A stretch of DNA of 64,000 bases. Source: Micromonospora zingiberis (GTDB taxonomy: Bacteria > Actinomycetota > Actinomycetes > Mycobacteriales > Micromonosporaceae). Made by a program: the position numbers and the translations under genes. The notes below the pieces were generated by a model, which had not been told where the DNA came from, ran no database searches, and saw only the letters and a program-made list of their open reading frames with translations. The stretch lies in contig NZ_SJJR01000020.1 in assembly GCF_004331455.1 (NCBI RefSeq), positions 1-64,000 on the forward strand, written 5' to 3'. Shown here piece by piece: positions 26,230 to 35,425 of this stretch. Position 1 is the stretch's first letter, and each line of letters begins with the position of its first letter.

Positions 26230-27323
26230 GCGACACCCGCCACGGGTCGACCCGTCAGGTCGGTGACGATCCGCTGGCAGAGTTCCGCGAGCGGGCCGCG
26301 TCCCCCGGCCGCCGGCGCCTCGCCCCGCTCAAGGCCACGGCACAGCCCCGGCTCTGGACGCAGCGTCCCGGCCAGCGGCAGGCCGAGTGCCCTGGCCACC
26401 TCCGCTGCCCGGAGTCGCCCGGGAGCCGGCCCTCGGACGATGACCGACAGGTCCTGACAGTGCGGTGCGGCCACCGCGACCACCCGGGCGGCGGCCGCCG
26501 TCGCCCGCAGTTCGGCCGGCACCACCACGAAGACGCGGTCGGCGGCCTGCAACGCGGTGACGGCCGCGTCGTCGAACTGTCGGGGCAGGTCGACCACCAC
26601 GAAGTCGCGACCACGCCGAGCAGCGTCCAGGGTGGACGCCATCGCCTCGGCCGGTACGGCCACCAGGTCGCCCCGGTCCCAGGAGAGGACCACGAGGTCA
26701 CCCCGGCTGGGCAGGGCACGCACCAGCGCCGGCCCGTCGACCCGCCCGTCGGCTCCGGACAGTGCCGGCCAGCGCAGCCCTTCCAGTTGCTCCCAGCCGA
26801 GCACCAGATCCAGGCCACCGCCGAGCGGGTCGGCGTCGAGCAGGAGGGTACGCAGCCGACCGCGAGCGGCGGTGACCGCGAGCCCGGCGGCCAGGATGCT
26901 TGCCCCGCCCCCGCCACGACCACCCACCACGGCGACGACCCGCGCCTGCGCCGCACCGTCGACACCACACTCGGCGAACCGGTCGACCAGCCACGGCTCG
27001 GCCGCCGGCAGCATCGCCACATGTTCGGCGCCGAGCAGGTCGGCGACCTGCCACCCGGAGTCGAGGTCGCCGGCTCGGCCAACGAGCACCAGCCGGGACC
27101 GCCGGGGCAGTCGCGCCCGCAGGCAGGGCTGGGCCTGGTCGGCGCCGACCACCACCAGCGGAGCCGGCTGCCATCGGGTACGCGCGGCCGCTGGATCAGC
27201 GGCCACCTCCACCTCGACTCCGCCGGCGGCGGCGAGCCGGAGCAGATCGTCGAGCAGGTCACCGTCGGCAGTGACCACCAGCGGCGGTCTCCGGTGCGGT
27301 GGAACGGAGGTACGGGACGGCAT
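26226..27323 (-). CDS. ssd: Septum-site-determining protein Ssd, CpaE-like
   Basis: The 365-residue MinD/ParA-fold protein of the CpaE/TadZ type is similar to mycobacterial Ssd (Rv3660c). The deviant Walker A is VVGGRGGGGASILAAGLA, lacking the usual Lys pair as in other Ssd/TadZ proteins; LLLDADPLGGGLDLVLG and FVVVDLPRQ are the following nucleotide-fold motifs. It is thought to position the Tad machine, and in mycobacteria overexpression affects division. The ATG at 27323 has GGAGG five bases upstream. First gene of the tad operon; two DnaA-box-like sites lie upstream. Confidence 0.88.
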   Translation of the reverse strand: MPSRTSVPPHRRPPLVVTADGDLLDDLLRLAAAGGVEVEVAADPAAARTRWQPAPLVVVGADQAQPCLRARLPRRSRLVLVGRAGDLDSGWQVADLLGAEHVAMLPAAEPWLVDRFAECGVDGAAQARVVAVVGGRGGGGASILAAGLAVTAARGRLRTLLLDADPLGGGLDLVLGWEQLEGLRWPALSGADGRVDGPALVRALPSRGDLVVLSWDRGDLVAVPAEAMASTLDAARRGRDFVVVDLPRQFDDAAVTALQAADRVFVVVPAELRATAAAARVVAVAAPHCQDLSVIVRGPAPGRLRAAEVARALGLPLAGTLRPEPGLCRGLERGEAPAAGGRGPLAELCQRIVTDLTGRPVAGVA

Positions 27324-27407
27324 CGCGGCCTCCAACGGTCGGCACGGGTTCGCTGCGCCGAACCCTGCCTCCGATGGCGCGACGCACGCCGCCCCGACGC
27401 TCCGCCC

Positions 27408-27435
27408 TGTGGATAACCAAGCCTCCTGTGGACAA
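27408..27435. promoter_or_regulatory. Two DnaA-box-like sites upstream of ssd
   Basis: TGTGGATAA (27408-27416) and TGTGGACAA (27427-27435) are exact complements of TTATCCACA and TTGTCCACA, 19 bases apart and in the same orientation. They sit between the divergent ssd and VHL-domain genes, about 85 bases upstream of ssd, where DnaA could act as a transcription regulator. Confidence 0.5.
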
Positions 27436-27584
27436 CGCCCACCACGCTCGTTGATCTGCTATGTGCACGGGCCGTATCGACGTCCACTTTGGTCAGTCAG
27501 CCCCATGGCGGAAGGTGACACACACCACGCATAATCGACATCCGGCGCCGTCGGCGGAACGGCACTTCTCCCCGGATCGGGGTC

Positions 27585-28514
27585 ATGACTCAGTCACCAG
27601 ATCACGACCACGCACGCATCGAGCCACGGCTCCGGATCGGTCCGTGGCTGCCCGATCCGACCTCGGACGGCATGCCGCCAGCCCTGCCCCCAGCCCCGAC
27701 AAGACCCTTCCGGCTCGCGCTACCGGCGGCCCCCGAGCTTCCCGCCGGCCCGCCGCCCGCAGCGCCCCCACCACCCCTGCGTGAACCCGTCGTCACTTCG
27801 GCCGAGCCAGCGCACCACGCCCCCGGCCGCCGGTCACACCGGCTGATGTTGGCGGGCGTCGGCGCCGCCGTGCTCGGCCTGATGCTGACCGCACTCTGGC
27901 CGGCGACCCAACCGCCGCCGGCCGCGGCGCCCGAAGGGCCGGCCGGTTGGATCGGCTCACCCCCCGCCGCCAACCCACCCGGGCAGTTCCCGGATCCGTC
28001 CGTACCAGCGGCCTCGTCGTCCGTGGCGGGAGTCTCCTCGACCCGGCCGACGGCGCCCAGCCGGGTGTCCTCGCCGGCCCGACCGCCCTCGGCGGCGGCG
28101 ACCACGACCGCGCCGGCAAGCACCGCCAGTCCCGGTAGAACCACCACCAGCCCGGCCGCACCGAGCGCGCGGCCGAGTGCGGCGCCGAGCCGAACGGCAA
28201 GCCCGACTCCGAGCCCTCGGCCGGCCGAACCGCGAGAACTGGCGCCGCTGCCAGCGTCGCGCGAGCCGGGTCTGCGGTCGGTGGGCGGTGGCCCGGAGAC
28301 CAGCATCGAGTTCGTCAACCTCAGGTCCCGGCCCGTGATCGTGTACTGGCTGGACTACCAGGGCCGCAGACGGCACTACGCGGTGCTCCAGCCGTCCGCG
28401 TCGTACCGGCAGCACACGTTCGTCGGGCATCCGTGGGTGGTGACCGATCGCCGCGGTCGGACGCTGGTCTGCTTCGAGCCGACCGCCACGCCCGGCAAAG
28501 CCGTGATCCGCTAG
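27585..28514 (+). CDS. Membrane-anchored VHL-beta-domain protein
   Basis: The 309-residue protein has a Pro-rich N-terminus (1-85), one membrane helix (about 87-106, with basic residues before it), a Ser/Thr/Pro linker (108-225) and a C-terminal domain (about 229-300) that aligns with the von Hippel-Lindau beta domain: IEFVNLRSRPVIVYWLDYQG, the Tyr of HYAVLQP, and TFVGHPW. The pocket residues known in human VHL (W88, Y98, S111, H115, W117) correspond to W255, Y265, T278, H282 and W284. VHL-like beta domains are known in bacteria, but the function is not. By charge the domain should face outward. Followed by tandem terminators. Confidence 0.8.
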   Translation: MTQSPDHDHARIEPRLRIGPWLPDPTSDGMPPALPPAPTRPFRLALPAAPELPAGPPPAAPPPPLREPVVTSAEPAHHAPGRRSHRLMLAGVGAAVLGLMLTALWPATQPPPAAAPEGPAGWIGSPPAANPPGQFPDPSVPAASSSVAGVSSTRPTAPSRVSSPARPPSAAATTTAPASTASPGRTTTSPAAPSARPSAAPSRTASPTPSPRPAEPRELAPLPASREPGLRSVGGGPETSIEFVNLRSRPVIVYWLDYQGRRRHYAVLQPSASYRQHTFVGHPWVVTDRRGRTLVCFEPTATPGKAVIR

Positions 28515-28539
28515 CCGGAACGGCGCCTCGACCAAAGGG

Positions 28540-28604
28540 ACGACCCCCGTCGGGGGGAGACGGGGGTCGTCGGAGGTTCGGCTCCGGGGGGGTCGAGCCG
28601 AACC
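28540..28604 (+). terminator. Tandem terminators after the VHL-domain gene
   Basis: First stem: ACGACCCCCGTC (28540-28551) with GACGGGGGTCGT (28559-28570). Second: GGTTCGGCTC (28575-28584) with GAGCCGAACC (28595-28604). Both are perfect; the first begins 26 bases past the stop. Confidence 0.8.
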
Positions 28605-28752
28605 TGCTCAGCGGTTACGGGGGGTGCAACCGCCGAGAGTCTGCCGGTGGTACGAGATATGAATACTCGCCTTGCGGACAAGTCTGCCTGAGTGAACCTG
28701 TGTACGTCGAGTGGTGTAGCCTCCACTCCCTGCGAATTCCGGTTCGGAGAGT

Positions 28753-28766
28753 GTGACCGCGGTCAC
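28753..28766. promoter_or_regulatory. Perfect 14-bp palindrome upstream of the HAD gene
   Basis: GTGACCGCGGTCAC lies about 100 bases before the HAD phosphatase start in a gene-free region. A protein-binding operator is plausible; no regulator gene is adjacent. Confidence 0.4.
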
Positions 28767-28863
28767 TCTTCGCAGGCGTGATGGAGGCCGGCCCGCAGGT
28801 CCGAGGGGTGTTCGACCCCCGGGCACCCGCCGACCATAGACCATCGGGCTAGACTTTCGCGCC

Positions 28864-29670
28864 GTGGGCCGAAGTGCCGCTTTCTTCGATCTCGACAAGA
28901 CCGTCATCGCCAAGTCGAGCGCCTTGGCGTTCGGTCGGCCGTTCTACCGGGACGGCCTGATCACACGGCGTGACGTGGTCAAGTCGGCGTACGCGCAGCT
29001 GATGTTCCGGCTGGGCGGCACCGACGAGCAGACCATGGCGCGAACCCGGGACTACCTGGCCACCCTCTGTAAGGGCTGGCCGGTGGAACAGGTTCGCCAG
29101 ATCGTCGCCGAGACACTGCACGAGCTGATCAACCCTTACGTGTACGCCGAGGCCGCCGCTCTGATCGAGGAGCACCAGGCCGCCGGCCGGGATGTGGTGC
29201 TGGTGTCCGCTTCCGGTGAGGAGATGGTGCGCCCGATCGGGGTGCTGCTCGGCGTCACCGACGTGATCGCCACCCGGATGGGCGTGGTGGACGGCCGGTA
29301 CAGCGGCGAGGTCGAGTTCTACGCGGCCGGGCCCAGCAAGGTGGAGGCGGTCAGCGAACTCGCCGCCGAGCGCGGATACGACCTGGCCGACTCGTACGCC
29401 TATTCCGACTCGTACAGTGATCGGCCGTTGCTGGAGTGCGTGGGCCATCCGACGGTGGTCAACCCGGATCGGCAGTTGCGCAAGCTGGCCGTGGAGAACG
29501 CCTGGCCGGTGCTGGAGTTCCGGCACCCGGTCCCGCTGGGCCGCCGGCTGCGGGAGCGGCCGGCCGTTCCGGTCGCCGCCGCCGCGCTCGGGGTGGGCGT
29601 CGGGGTGGCGATCGGCATCGCCTGGTACGGCCGGCATCGCCGCACCCGCGCCTCGACCACGCCGGCCTGA
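28864..29670 (+). CDS. HAD-IB family phosphatase with C-terminal membrane helix
   Basis: The 268-residue protein has HAD motif I FFDLDKTVI (nucleophile Asp), motif II VLVSASGEEM, and motif IV YAYSDSYSDRPLL. It is SerB-like (HAD-IB) and resembles Rv3661, adjacent to ssd in mycobacteria. The C-terminus adds a hydrophobic helix (VAAAALGVGVGVAIGIAWYG) and a basic tail, so it is probably tail-anchored. Substrate unknown: phosphoserine-like or lysophospholipid phosphates are typical. The GTG at 28864 starts the conserved MGRSAAFFD. Confidence 0.85.
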   Translation: MGRSAAFFDLDKTVIAKSSALAFGRPFYRDGLITRRDVVKSAYAQLMFRLGGTDEQTMARTRDYLATLCKGWPVEQVRQIVAETLHELINPYVYAEAAALIEEHQAAGRDVVLVSASGEEMVRPIGVLLGVTDVIATRMGVVDGRYSGEVEFYAAGPSKVEAVSELAAERGYDLADSYAYSDSYSDRPLLECVGHPTVVNPDRQLRKLAVENAWPVLEFRHPVPLGRRLRERPAVPVAAAALGVGVGVAIGIAWYGRHRRTRASTTPA

Positions 29671-29724
29671 ACCGCAGGGATCGCCGGGGCCTGCGTCCCT
29701 GACCGCCGCCGGCAGCCGACACTT

Positions 29725-30471
29725 TCAGCCGGCGGCCAGGACTTCGGCCCCGATCTCGGTCAGTTGATCGGCGCCCACCTCGACGGCCGACATGTAGTGG
29801 CGCAGCCAGGACCGCAGCCCGTCCGGGGTGCCGGTGGCGAAGGCGCCGGCCGCGCCGACGTACTCCGGTTCCCGCTCGTGATGGCCGACGTCGATGGCGA
29901 GCAGGCCACGCGGGTCGAATCCGCTGGAGAGCAGCACCAGGCGGGCCGCGCCCCGGGCCACCACGCCGGAGGGGCCGGCGAACGGGCGCAGGTTGAGCAG
30001 TTCCCCGTGTACGACGGCGGCCAGCACCAGTGGTGGCACCTTCGTTCCGCCGGTGATCAGCCCGACCAGCGCGTCCAACCGGGCGGCGACCACCGGATCG
30101 TCGACCGGCCGGCCCAGCTCGGCGGCGTCGACCACGTCCCGGCCGGCGAGCACGTGCAGTTTCGCCAGTGCCTGCCGGGGCGCCCTGGACCAGTGGTCAC
30201 TCAGCCCAGGTAGTGCTCCGGCGACTCGCAGCGCTCCCTGGAGCACCGGTTCGGTCACGGTGCCGGCCCGGACCGCCTCACGTTCGTGGCTGCGGCCTTC
30301 GAGTGCGGCGCTGGCGACCGCGGACCGCAGGCTCACCTCGGCGGCGACCTGGCCACCGTGCCGGCGCAGGGCGCGGTGACCTTGCGCGGAGTCGAAGCGG
30401 GTTCGGGCCTGTTCGACGGCGTCGGCGATGTCGGCGAGCGCGAGCAGCGGTGCGAGCGGGTCGGTCGTCAC
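29725..30471 (-). CDS. Fic-fold protein with degenerate active site (Rv3662c neighbourhood)
   Basis: The 248-residue protein has a Fic-like core: the segment from PPLVLAAVV through HGELLNLRPFAGPSGVVARG aligns with the active-site helix and loop (consensus HPFxDGNGRxxR). The catalytic His is Arg162, the Asn is Ser168 and the first Arg is Val170. Upstream, SAALEG (54-59) fits the inhibitory motif (S/T)xxxE(G/N) exactly. AMP transfer is therefore unlikely; a binding or regulatory role is inferred. By order it equals the gene between the HAD protein and acs in mycobacteria. Any 'oxidoreductase' label on homologues is not supported by the sequence. Confidence 0.7.
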   Translation of the reverse strand: MTTDPLAPLLALADIADAVEQARTRFDSAQGHRALRRHGGQVAAEVSLRSAVASAALEGRSHEREAVRAGTVTEPVLQGALRVAGALPGLSDHWSRAPRQALAKLHVLAGRDVVDAAELGRPVDDPVVAARLDALVGLITGGTKVPPLVLAAVVHGELLNLRPFAGPSGVVARGAARLVLLSSGFDPRGLLAIDVGHHEREPEYVGAAGAFATGTPDGLRSWLRHYMSAVEVGADQLTEIGAEVLAAG

Positions 30472-30560
30472 CCCGTCACGCTAGCGAGCCCGCTGGCCGG
30501 GCCGCGCCGGAGTCACCGGCAACGCGACGGGGGCCACCCGCTCGTCCGGCGCTTCCTGTC

Positions 30561-30614
30561 GGCGTTAATAAGGGGCCCTTCCTCTACCGGAGGCGTTAAT
30601 AAGGTGCCCTTCCT
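30561..30614. repeat. Two direct repeats of GGCGTTAATAAGGkGCCCTT type
   Basis: Copies at 30561-30583 and 30592-30614 (31-base period) differ at one base and carry a quasi-palindromic AAGGGGCCCTT. They lie in the divergent promoter region between the Fic-like gene and acs. Similar elements are, from memory, common in Micromonospora genomes; this could not be checked. Confidence 0.7.
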
Positions 30615-30743
30615 TGCACCTCGGCGCGTGGGAGCGGCCGTTGGGCGACGGGGGCGGCCGGGTCCGGTCGCCTCGGTCGTCCGCCCCGGCTAACCTGCCC
30701 GGGAGAGACGCAGGTCACCCCCGATGACGAGGAGAGTGCTGGT

Positions 30744-32738
30744 ATGAGCGAGGCATTGGCCAACTTGCTGAACGAGACGCGCCAGTTCCCGCCGCCGGCC
30801 GAACTCGCCGCCGACGCCAACGTCACCGCTGACGCGTACGCCGAGGCCGACGCCGACCGGTTGGCCTTCTGGGAGCGTCAGGCCGGCCGGCTGGACTGGG
30901 CGAAGCAGTGGGACCAGGTGCTGGACTGGTCGAATCCGCCGTTCGCCAAGTGGTTCGTCGGCGGGCAGTTGAACGTGGCGTACAACTGCCTCGACCGGCA
31001 TGTCGAGGCGGGCCGGGGCGACAAGGTGGCGATCCACTGGGAGGGCGAGCCGGGCGACACCCGCACCATCACCTACGCCGACCTGCACCGGATGACCTGC
31101 CAGGCGGCGAACGCCCTCACCGACCTCGGGGTGGTCGCCGGTGACCGGGTGGCGATCTACCTGCCGATGGTGCCCGAGGCGGCGGTCGCGATGCTGGCCT
31201 GCGCCCGGATCGGCGCCACGCACAGCGTGGTGTTCGGTGGGTTCTCCGCCGAGTCGCTGACCAACCGGATCCAGGACGCCACGGCCAAGGTCGTGATCAC
31301 CGCCGACGGCGGCTACCGGCGGGGCAAGCCGTCCGCGCTGAAGCCGATCGTCGACGAGGCGGTGGCGAACTGCCCGTCGGTTGAGCACGTCCTGGTGGTC
31401 CGCCGCACCGGCGAGCAGGTCGGCTGGTCGGAGCGGGACCACTGGTGGCACGAGACGGTGGAGCAGGCGTCGACCGAGCACACCGCCGAGGCGTTCGACG
31501 CCGAGCATCCGCTGTTCATCCTCTACACCAGCGGCACCACGGCCCGTCCGAAGGGCATCCTGCACACCACCGGCGGCTACCTGACCCAGGCGTCGTACAC
31601 CTCGCACGCGGTCTTCGACCTGAAGCCGGCGAGCGACGTCTACTGGTGCACCGCCGACATCGGCTAGGTGACCGGCCACTCCTACATCGTGTACGGTCCG
31701 CTCTCCAACGGCGTCACGCAGGTGATGTACGAGGGCACCCCGGACACCCCGCACAAGGGCCGGTTCTGGGAGATCGTCGACAAGTACGGCGTCACCATTC
31801 TCTACACCGCGCCGACGCTGATCCGCACCATGATGAAGTGGGGCGACGAGATCCCGGCCGAGTACAGCCTCTCCACGCTCCGGCTGCTCGGCAGCGTCGG
31901 TGAGCCGATCAACCCCGAGGCGTGGATGTGGTACCGGCAGCACGTCGGCCGGGGCGAGCTGCCGATCGTGGACACCTGGTGGCAGACCGAGACCGGCAGC
32001 ATGATGATCTCGCCGCTGCCCGGGGTCACCGCCGCCAAGCCGGGTTCGGCGATGACTGCGCTGCCCGGCATCAGCGCCGACGTGGTGGACGACCAGGGCC
32101 AGTCGGTGCCCAACGGTGGTGGCGGTTACCTGGTGCTGCGCGACCCGTGGCCGTCGATGCTGCGCACCATCTGGGGCGACGACAACCGGTTCATCGAGAC
32201 GTACTGGTCCCGCTTCGGTGCGGGCGCGAGCGGCAACGCCGGCGACGAGTGGATCTACTTCGCCGGTGACGGGGCGAAGAAGGACGACGACGGGCACATC
32301 TGGCTGCTCGGCCGGGTGGACGACGTGATGCTGGTGTCGGGGCACAACATCTCGACCACCGAGGTGGAGTCGGCGCTGGTTTCGCACCCGGCGGTGGCCG
32401 AGGCGGCGGTGGTGGGTGCCACCGATCCGACCACCGGCCAGGCGATCGTCGCGTTCGCCATTCCCCGGGGCAGCACCGAGACCGCCGGCGAGGCGGGCGA
32501 GCAGCTCATCGCCGACCTGCGTAACCATGTGGCGAAGACGCTCGGTCCGATCGCCAAGCCCCGGCAGATCATGCTGGTACCCGAGTTGCCGAAGACCCGG
32601 TCGGGCAAGATCATGCGCCGGCTGCTGCGGGACGTGGCGGAGAACCGTTCGCTGGGTGACGTCACGACGTTGCAGGACTCGTCGGTGATGGAGTTGATCG
32701 CCTCCGGCATGGGTGGCGGCAAGTCCGACGAGGACTGA
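30744..32738 (+). pseudogene. acs: Acetyl-CoA synthetase interrupted by an amber codon
   Basis: The full reading frame (664 codons) is acetate-CoA ligase, which makes acetyl-CoA from acetate and ATP. The signature LYTSGTTARPKGI, WWQTETGSMM and the C-terminal PKTRSGKIMRRLLR with the acetylatable Lys are intact. Codon 308 (31665-31667) is TAG where the family has Trp (CTADIG-W-VTGHSY), next to the acetate-pocket Val-Thr. No frame shift and no other damage is seen. It may be a recent nonsense mutation, a sequencing error, or a read-through site. The half after the stop begins with GTG but has no ribosome site. GAGGAG precedes the 5' start. Confidence 0.9.
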
Positions 32739-32755
32739 CGGCAGGCGTACGACCG

Positions 32756-32791
32756 GATGGGTGGCGGGTCCAGCGCGGGCCGCCACCCATC
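32756..32791 (+). terminator. Terminator of acs
   Basis: GATGGGTGGCGG (32756-32767) pairs with CCGCCACCCATC (32780-32791), a perfect 12-bp stem 18 bases past the stop. Confidence 0.8.
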
Positions 32792-32986
32792 GTCGTGTCC
32801 GCCCGACCGACGCCCGGATGTGACAGTGAAAATGCCTCTCAACAAATCGCCGCAACAAATCGACGCGCGCCCTCTTCCCACCAGCCCCACTGGTGCCTAA
32901 ATTCACCAGTGGCCCCTTTTCGATCGGGGCGTCTTCACCGGCCCGCAACCCCCGAAGGGCCGGTTCCCTCAATCCGGAGGTACCAC

Positions 32987-35407
32987 GTGCGGAAAGTCGC
33001 AGTGGGTCTGCTCGGGCTTTCGTTGACGGCGACAGGTTTGACGGTCGGAGCATCGGCCGCCGCCGCGCCGATCGCGGAGCCGCCGACGGCCGCACCGTCG
33101 ATCGCCGAGCCCGCCCATGCCGAACACGACCTGCCGAACCCGCTGGAGGAGAAGCGTCGCGCCCTGCGTCAGGAGGGCCTGAGCGAGGTGCTCTCGGGCC
33201 GCGCCAAGGCGGAGCGGATCAACGGCAGCACGGTGGTCAAGGTCGGTGACCGAGCCATCCGTGGTGGCAAGGCCGGCCGCAACGCCAAGACCAACAAGGG
33301 CGGCAAGGGCCCCACCGAGAAGCAGTACGTCGAGCTCTCCCGGGAGAAGACCGACCAGATCTTCGTCATCCTCGCCGAGTTCGGCAACGAGCGGCACCCG
33401 AACTACCCCGACCAGGACACCGATCCGAGCGTCCCCGGCCCGGCCCGGTTCGACGGGCCGCTGCACAACGAGATCCCGGAGCCGGACCGGCGGGTCGACA
33501 ACTCCACCGTGTGGCAGCCGGACTACGACGCCGACCACTTCCGCAAGCTCTACTTCGGCACCGGTCCGGGCGACGAGTCGGTGAAGCAGTACTACGAGGC
33601 GCAGTCCTCGGGCCGCTACAGCGTCGACGGCGTGGTCACCAACTGGGTCAAGGTGAACTACAACCAGGCCCGGTACGGCCGCTCCAACGGCTACCCGTGT
33701 GACGGAATCGTCTGCTCCAACGTCTGGGCGCTGGTTCGTGACGCCGCGAACCAGTGGGTGGCCGGCCAGAAGGCCGCCGGCCGCAGCGACGAGGAGATCG
33801 CCGCCGACGTACGGGCGATGGACCGGTGGGACCGCTACGACCACGACGGTGACGGCGACTTCAACGAGCCGGACGGCTACATCGACCACTTCCAGATCGT
33901 GCACGCCGGTGGCGACATGGCCGACGGTGACCCGATCTACGGCGAGGACGCCATCTGGAGCCACCGCTGGTACGCGTACGCCTCTGACCAGGGGCGCACC
34001 GGCCCGCCGAACTTCCCGGCCGGCGGCACCCAGATCGGCGACACCGGCGTCTGGATCGGCGACTACACCATCCAGCCGGAGAACGGCGGTCGCAGCGTCT
34101 TCTACCACGAATACGCCCACGACCTCGGCCTGCCGGACGACTACAACGTCATCAGCGGCGGCGACAACAACAACGAGCACTGGACGTTGATGGCGCAGAG
34201 CCGGCTCGGTGCCAAGAACGACGGTGGCATCGGTGAGCGCGGCGGCGACCTGGGCGCCTGGAACAAGCTCCAGCTCGGCTGGCTCGACTACGAGGTGATC
34301 CGGGCCGGCGACAAGCGGACCCTGGTGCTCGGCCCGCAGGAGTACAACACCAAGGAGGCCCAGGCCGCCGTGGTGGTGCTCCCCGAGCGGGAGTACACCT
34401 TCGACAACGGCGCGCCGTTCGAGGGCAGCAAGCAGTTCTTCTCCGGCAACGCGGACGACCTGAACAGCACCCTGACCCGGACGTTCGACCTGACCGGTAA
34501 GTCGTCGGCGACGCTGTCCATGAAGGGCCGCTACAGCATCGAGGCCGAGTACGACTACCTGTTCTTCGAGACCTCGGTCGACGGTGGACAGACCTGGACG
34601 CCGCAGCCCGGTACGGCCGACGGCCAGCCGCTGAAGGAGATCTCGCCGGGCCGGTTCGCGCTGGACGGCAGCTCCGGCGACGAGTGGGTGGACATCACGA
34701 TCCCGCTGGACGCGGTCGCCGGCAACCAGGTCGGCTTCCGGCTGCGGTACCAGACCGACGGTGCGGTCTCCGAGGGTGGTTTCTTCGGTGACGCGGTCAC
34801 GCTGACCGCCGACGGCCAGACCGTCTTCACCGACGGGGCCGAGGACGGCGCGGCCGGCTGGACGCTGGCCGGCGGCTTCGAGGTGGTCGAGGAGAGCTAC
34901 ACCCGCAGCTTCGCGAACTACTACATCGCGGGGACCCGGCAGTACATCTCGTACGACAAGTACCTCAAGACCGGCCCGTACTTCTTCGGGTACGCCAACA
35001 CCAAGCCGGACTTCGTGGACCACTACGCGTACCAGGAGGGTCTGCTGATCTCGTACTGGAACACCCGGTGGGCGGACAACGACACGTTCGCGCACCCGGG
35101 CGAGGGCCGGAACCTGATCATCGACTCCCGGCCACGGCCGATCTACAACCTCACCGGCCAGCCGTGGCGGGCCCGGATCCAGGTCTACGACGCGCCGTTC
35201 AGCCTGAAGAAGGCGGACTCGTTCACGCTGCACCTCAACAGCCAGCCGCAGTACATCCGCGGTCAGGCGGCGCAGCCGCTGTTCGACGACACCAAGCAGT
35301 ACTGGTTCCCGGAGCTGCCGAACCACGGCGTCAAGCTCCCGGCCACCGGCACCAAGATCAGGGTGATGAAGCAGAACGGCATCTACACCACGGTCCGTTT
35401 CTCCTGA
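32987..35407 (+). CDS. Secreted M6 metalloprotease (immune inhibitor A family)
   Basis: The 806-residue exported protease has a signal peptide (VRKVAVGLLGLSLTATGLTV, cut near the following Ala-rich stretch), a propeptide-like charged region, and the M6 zinc site HEYAHDLGLPDDYN with HExxH at 374-378. The acidic DHDGDGDFNEPDGYID may bind calcium. The C-terminal half is beta-rich (MAM/jelly-roll-like). The family degrades extracellular proteins. The GTG at 32987 follows CCGGAGG with a six-base spacer; an open frame to 32795 is not coding. Confidence 0.93.
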   Translation: MRKVAVGLLGLSLTATGLTVGASAAAAPIAEPPTAAPSIAEPAHAEHDLPNPLEEKRRALRQEGLSEVLSGRAKAERINGSTVVKVGDRAIRGGKAGRNAKTNKGGKGPTEKQYVELSREKTDQIFVILAEFGNERHPNYPDQDTDPSVPGPARFDGPLHNEIPEPDRRVDNSTVWQPDYDADHFRKLYFGTGPGDESVKQYYEAQSSGRYSVDGVVTNWVKVNYNQARYGRSNGYPCDGIVCSNVWALVRDAANQWVAGQKAAGRSDEEIAADVRAMDRWDRYDHDGDGDFNEPDGYIDHFQIVHAGGDMADGDPIYGEDAIWSHRWYAYASDQGRTGPPNFPAGGTQIGDTGVWIGDYTIQPENGGRSVFYHEYAHDLGLPDDYNVISGGDNNNEHWTLMAQSRLGAKNDGGIGERGGDLGAWNKLQLGWLDYEVIRAGDKRTLVLGPQEYNTKEAQAAVVVLPEREYTFDNGAPFEGSKQFFSGNADDLNSTLTRTFDLTGKSSATLSMKGRYSIEAEYDYLFFETSVDGGQTWTPQPGTADGQPLKEISPGRFALDGSSGDEWVDITIPLDAVAGNQVGFRLRYQTDGAVSEGGFFGDAVTLTADGQTVFTDGAEDGAAGWTLAGGFEVVEESYTRSFANYYIAGTRQYISYDKYLKTGPYFFGYANTKPDFVDHYAYQEGLLISYWNTRWADNDTFAHPGEGRNLIIDSRPRPIYNLTGQPWRARIQVYDAPFSLKKADSFTLHLNSQPQYIRGQAAQPLFDDTKQYWFPELPNHGVKLPATGTKIRVMKQNGIYTTVRFS

Positions 35408-35425
35408 GCCGCTGACGTGGTAACC

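Larger units (their letters stand above)
28515..28863. other. Intergenic region upstream of the HAD phosphatase gene
   Basis: This 349-base gap holds two strong terminator hairpins (28540-28604), then about 150 bases of lower-GC promoter-like DNA and a 14-bp perfect palindrome at 28753-28766. No gene was identified. Confidence 0.6.

Noticed and set aside
31668..32738. Second half of acs as a separate gene starting at GTG
   Set aside because: The GTG directly follows the TAG with no ribosome site, and the product begins in the middle of the AMP-binding domain.
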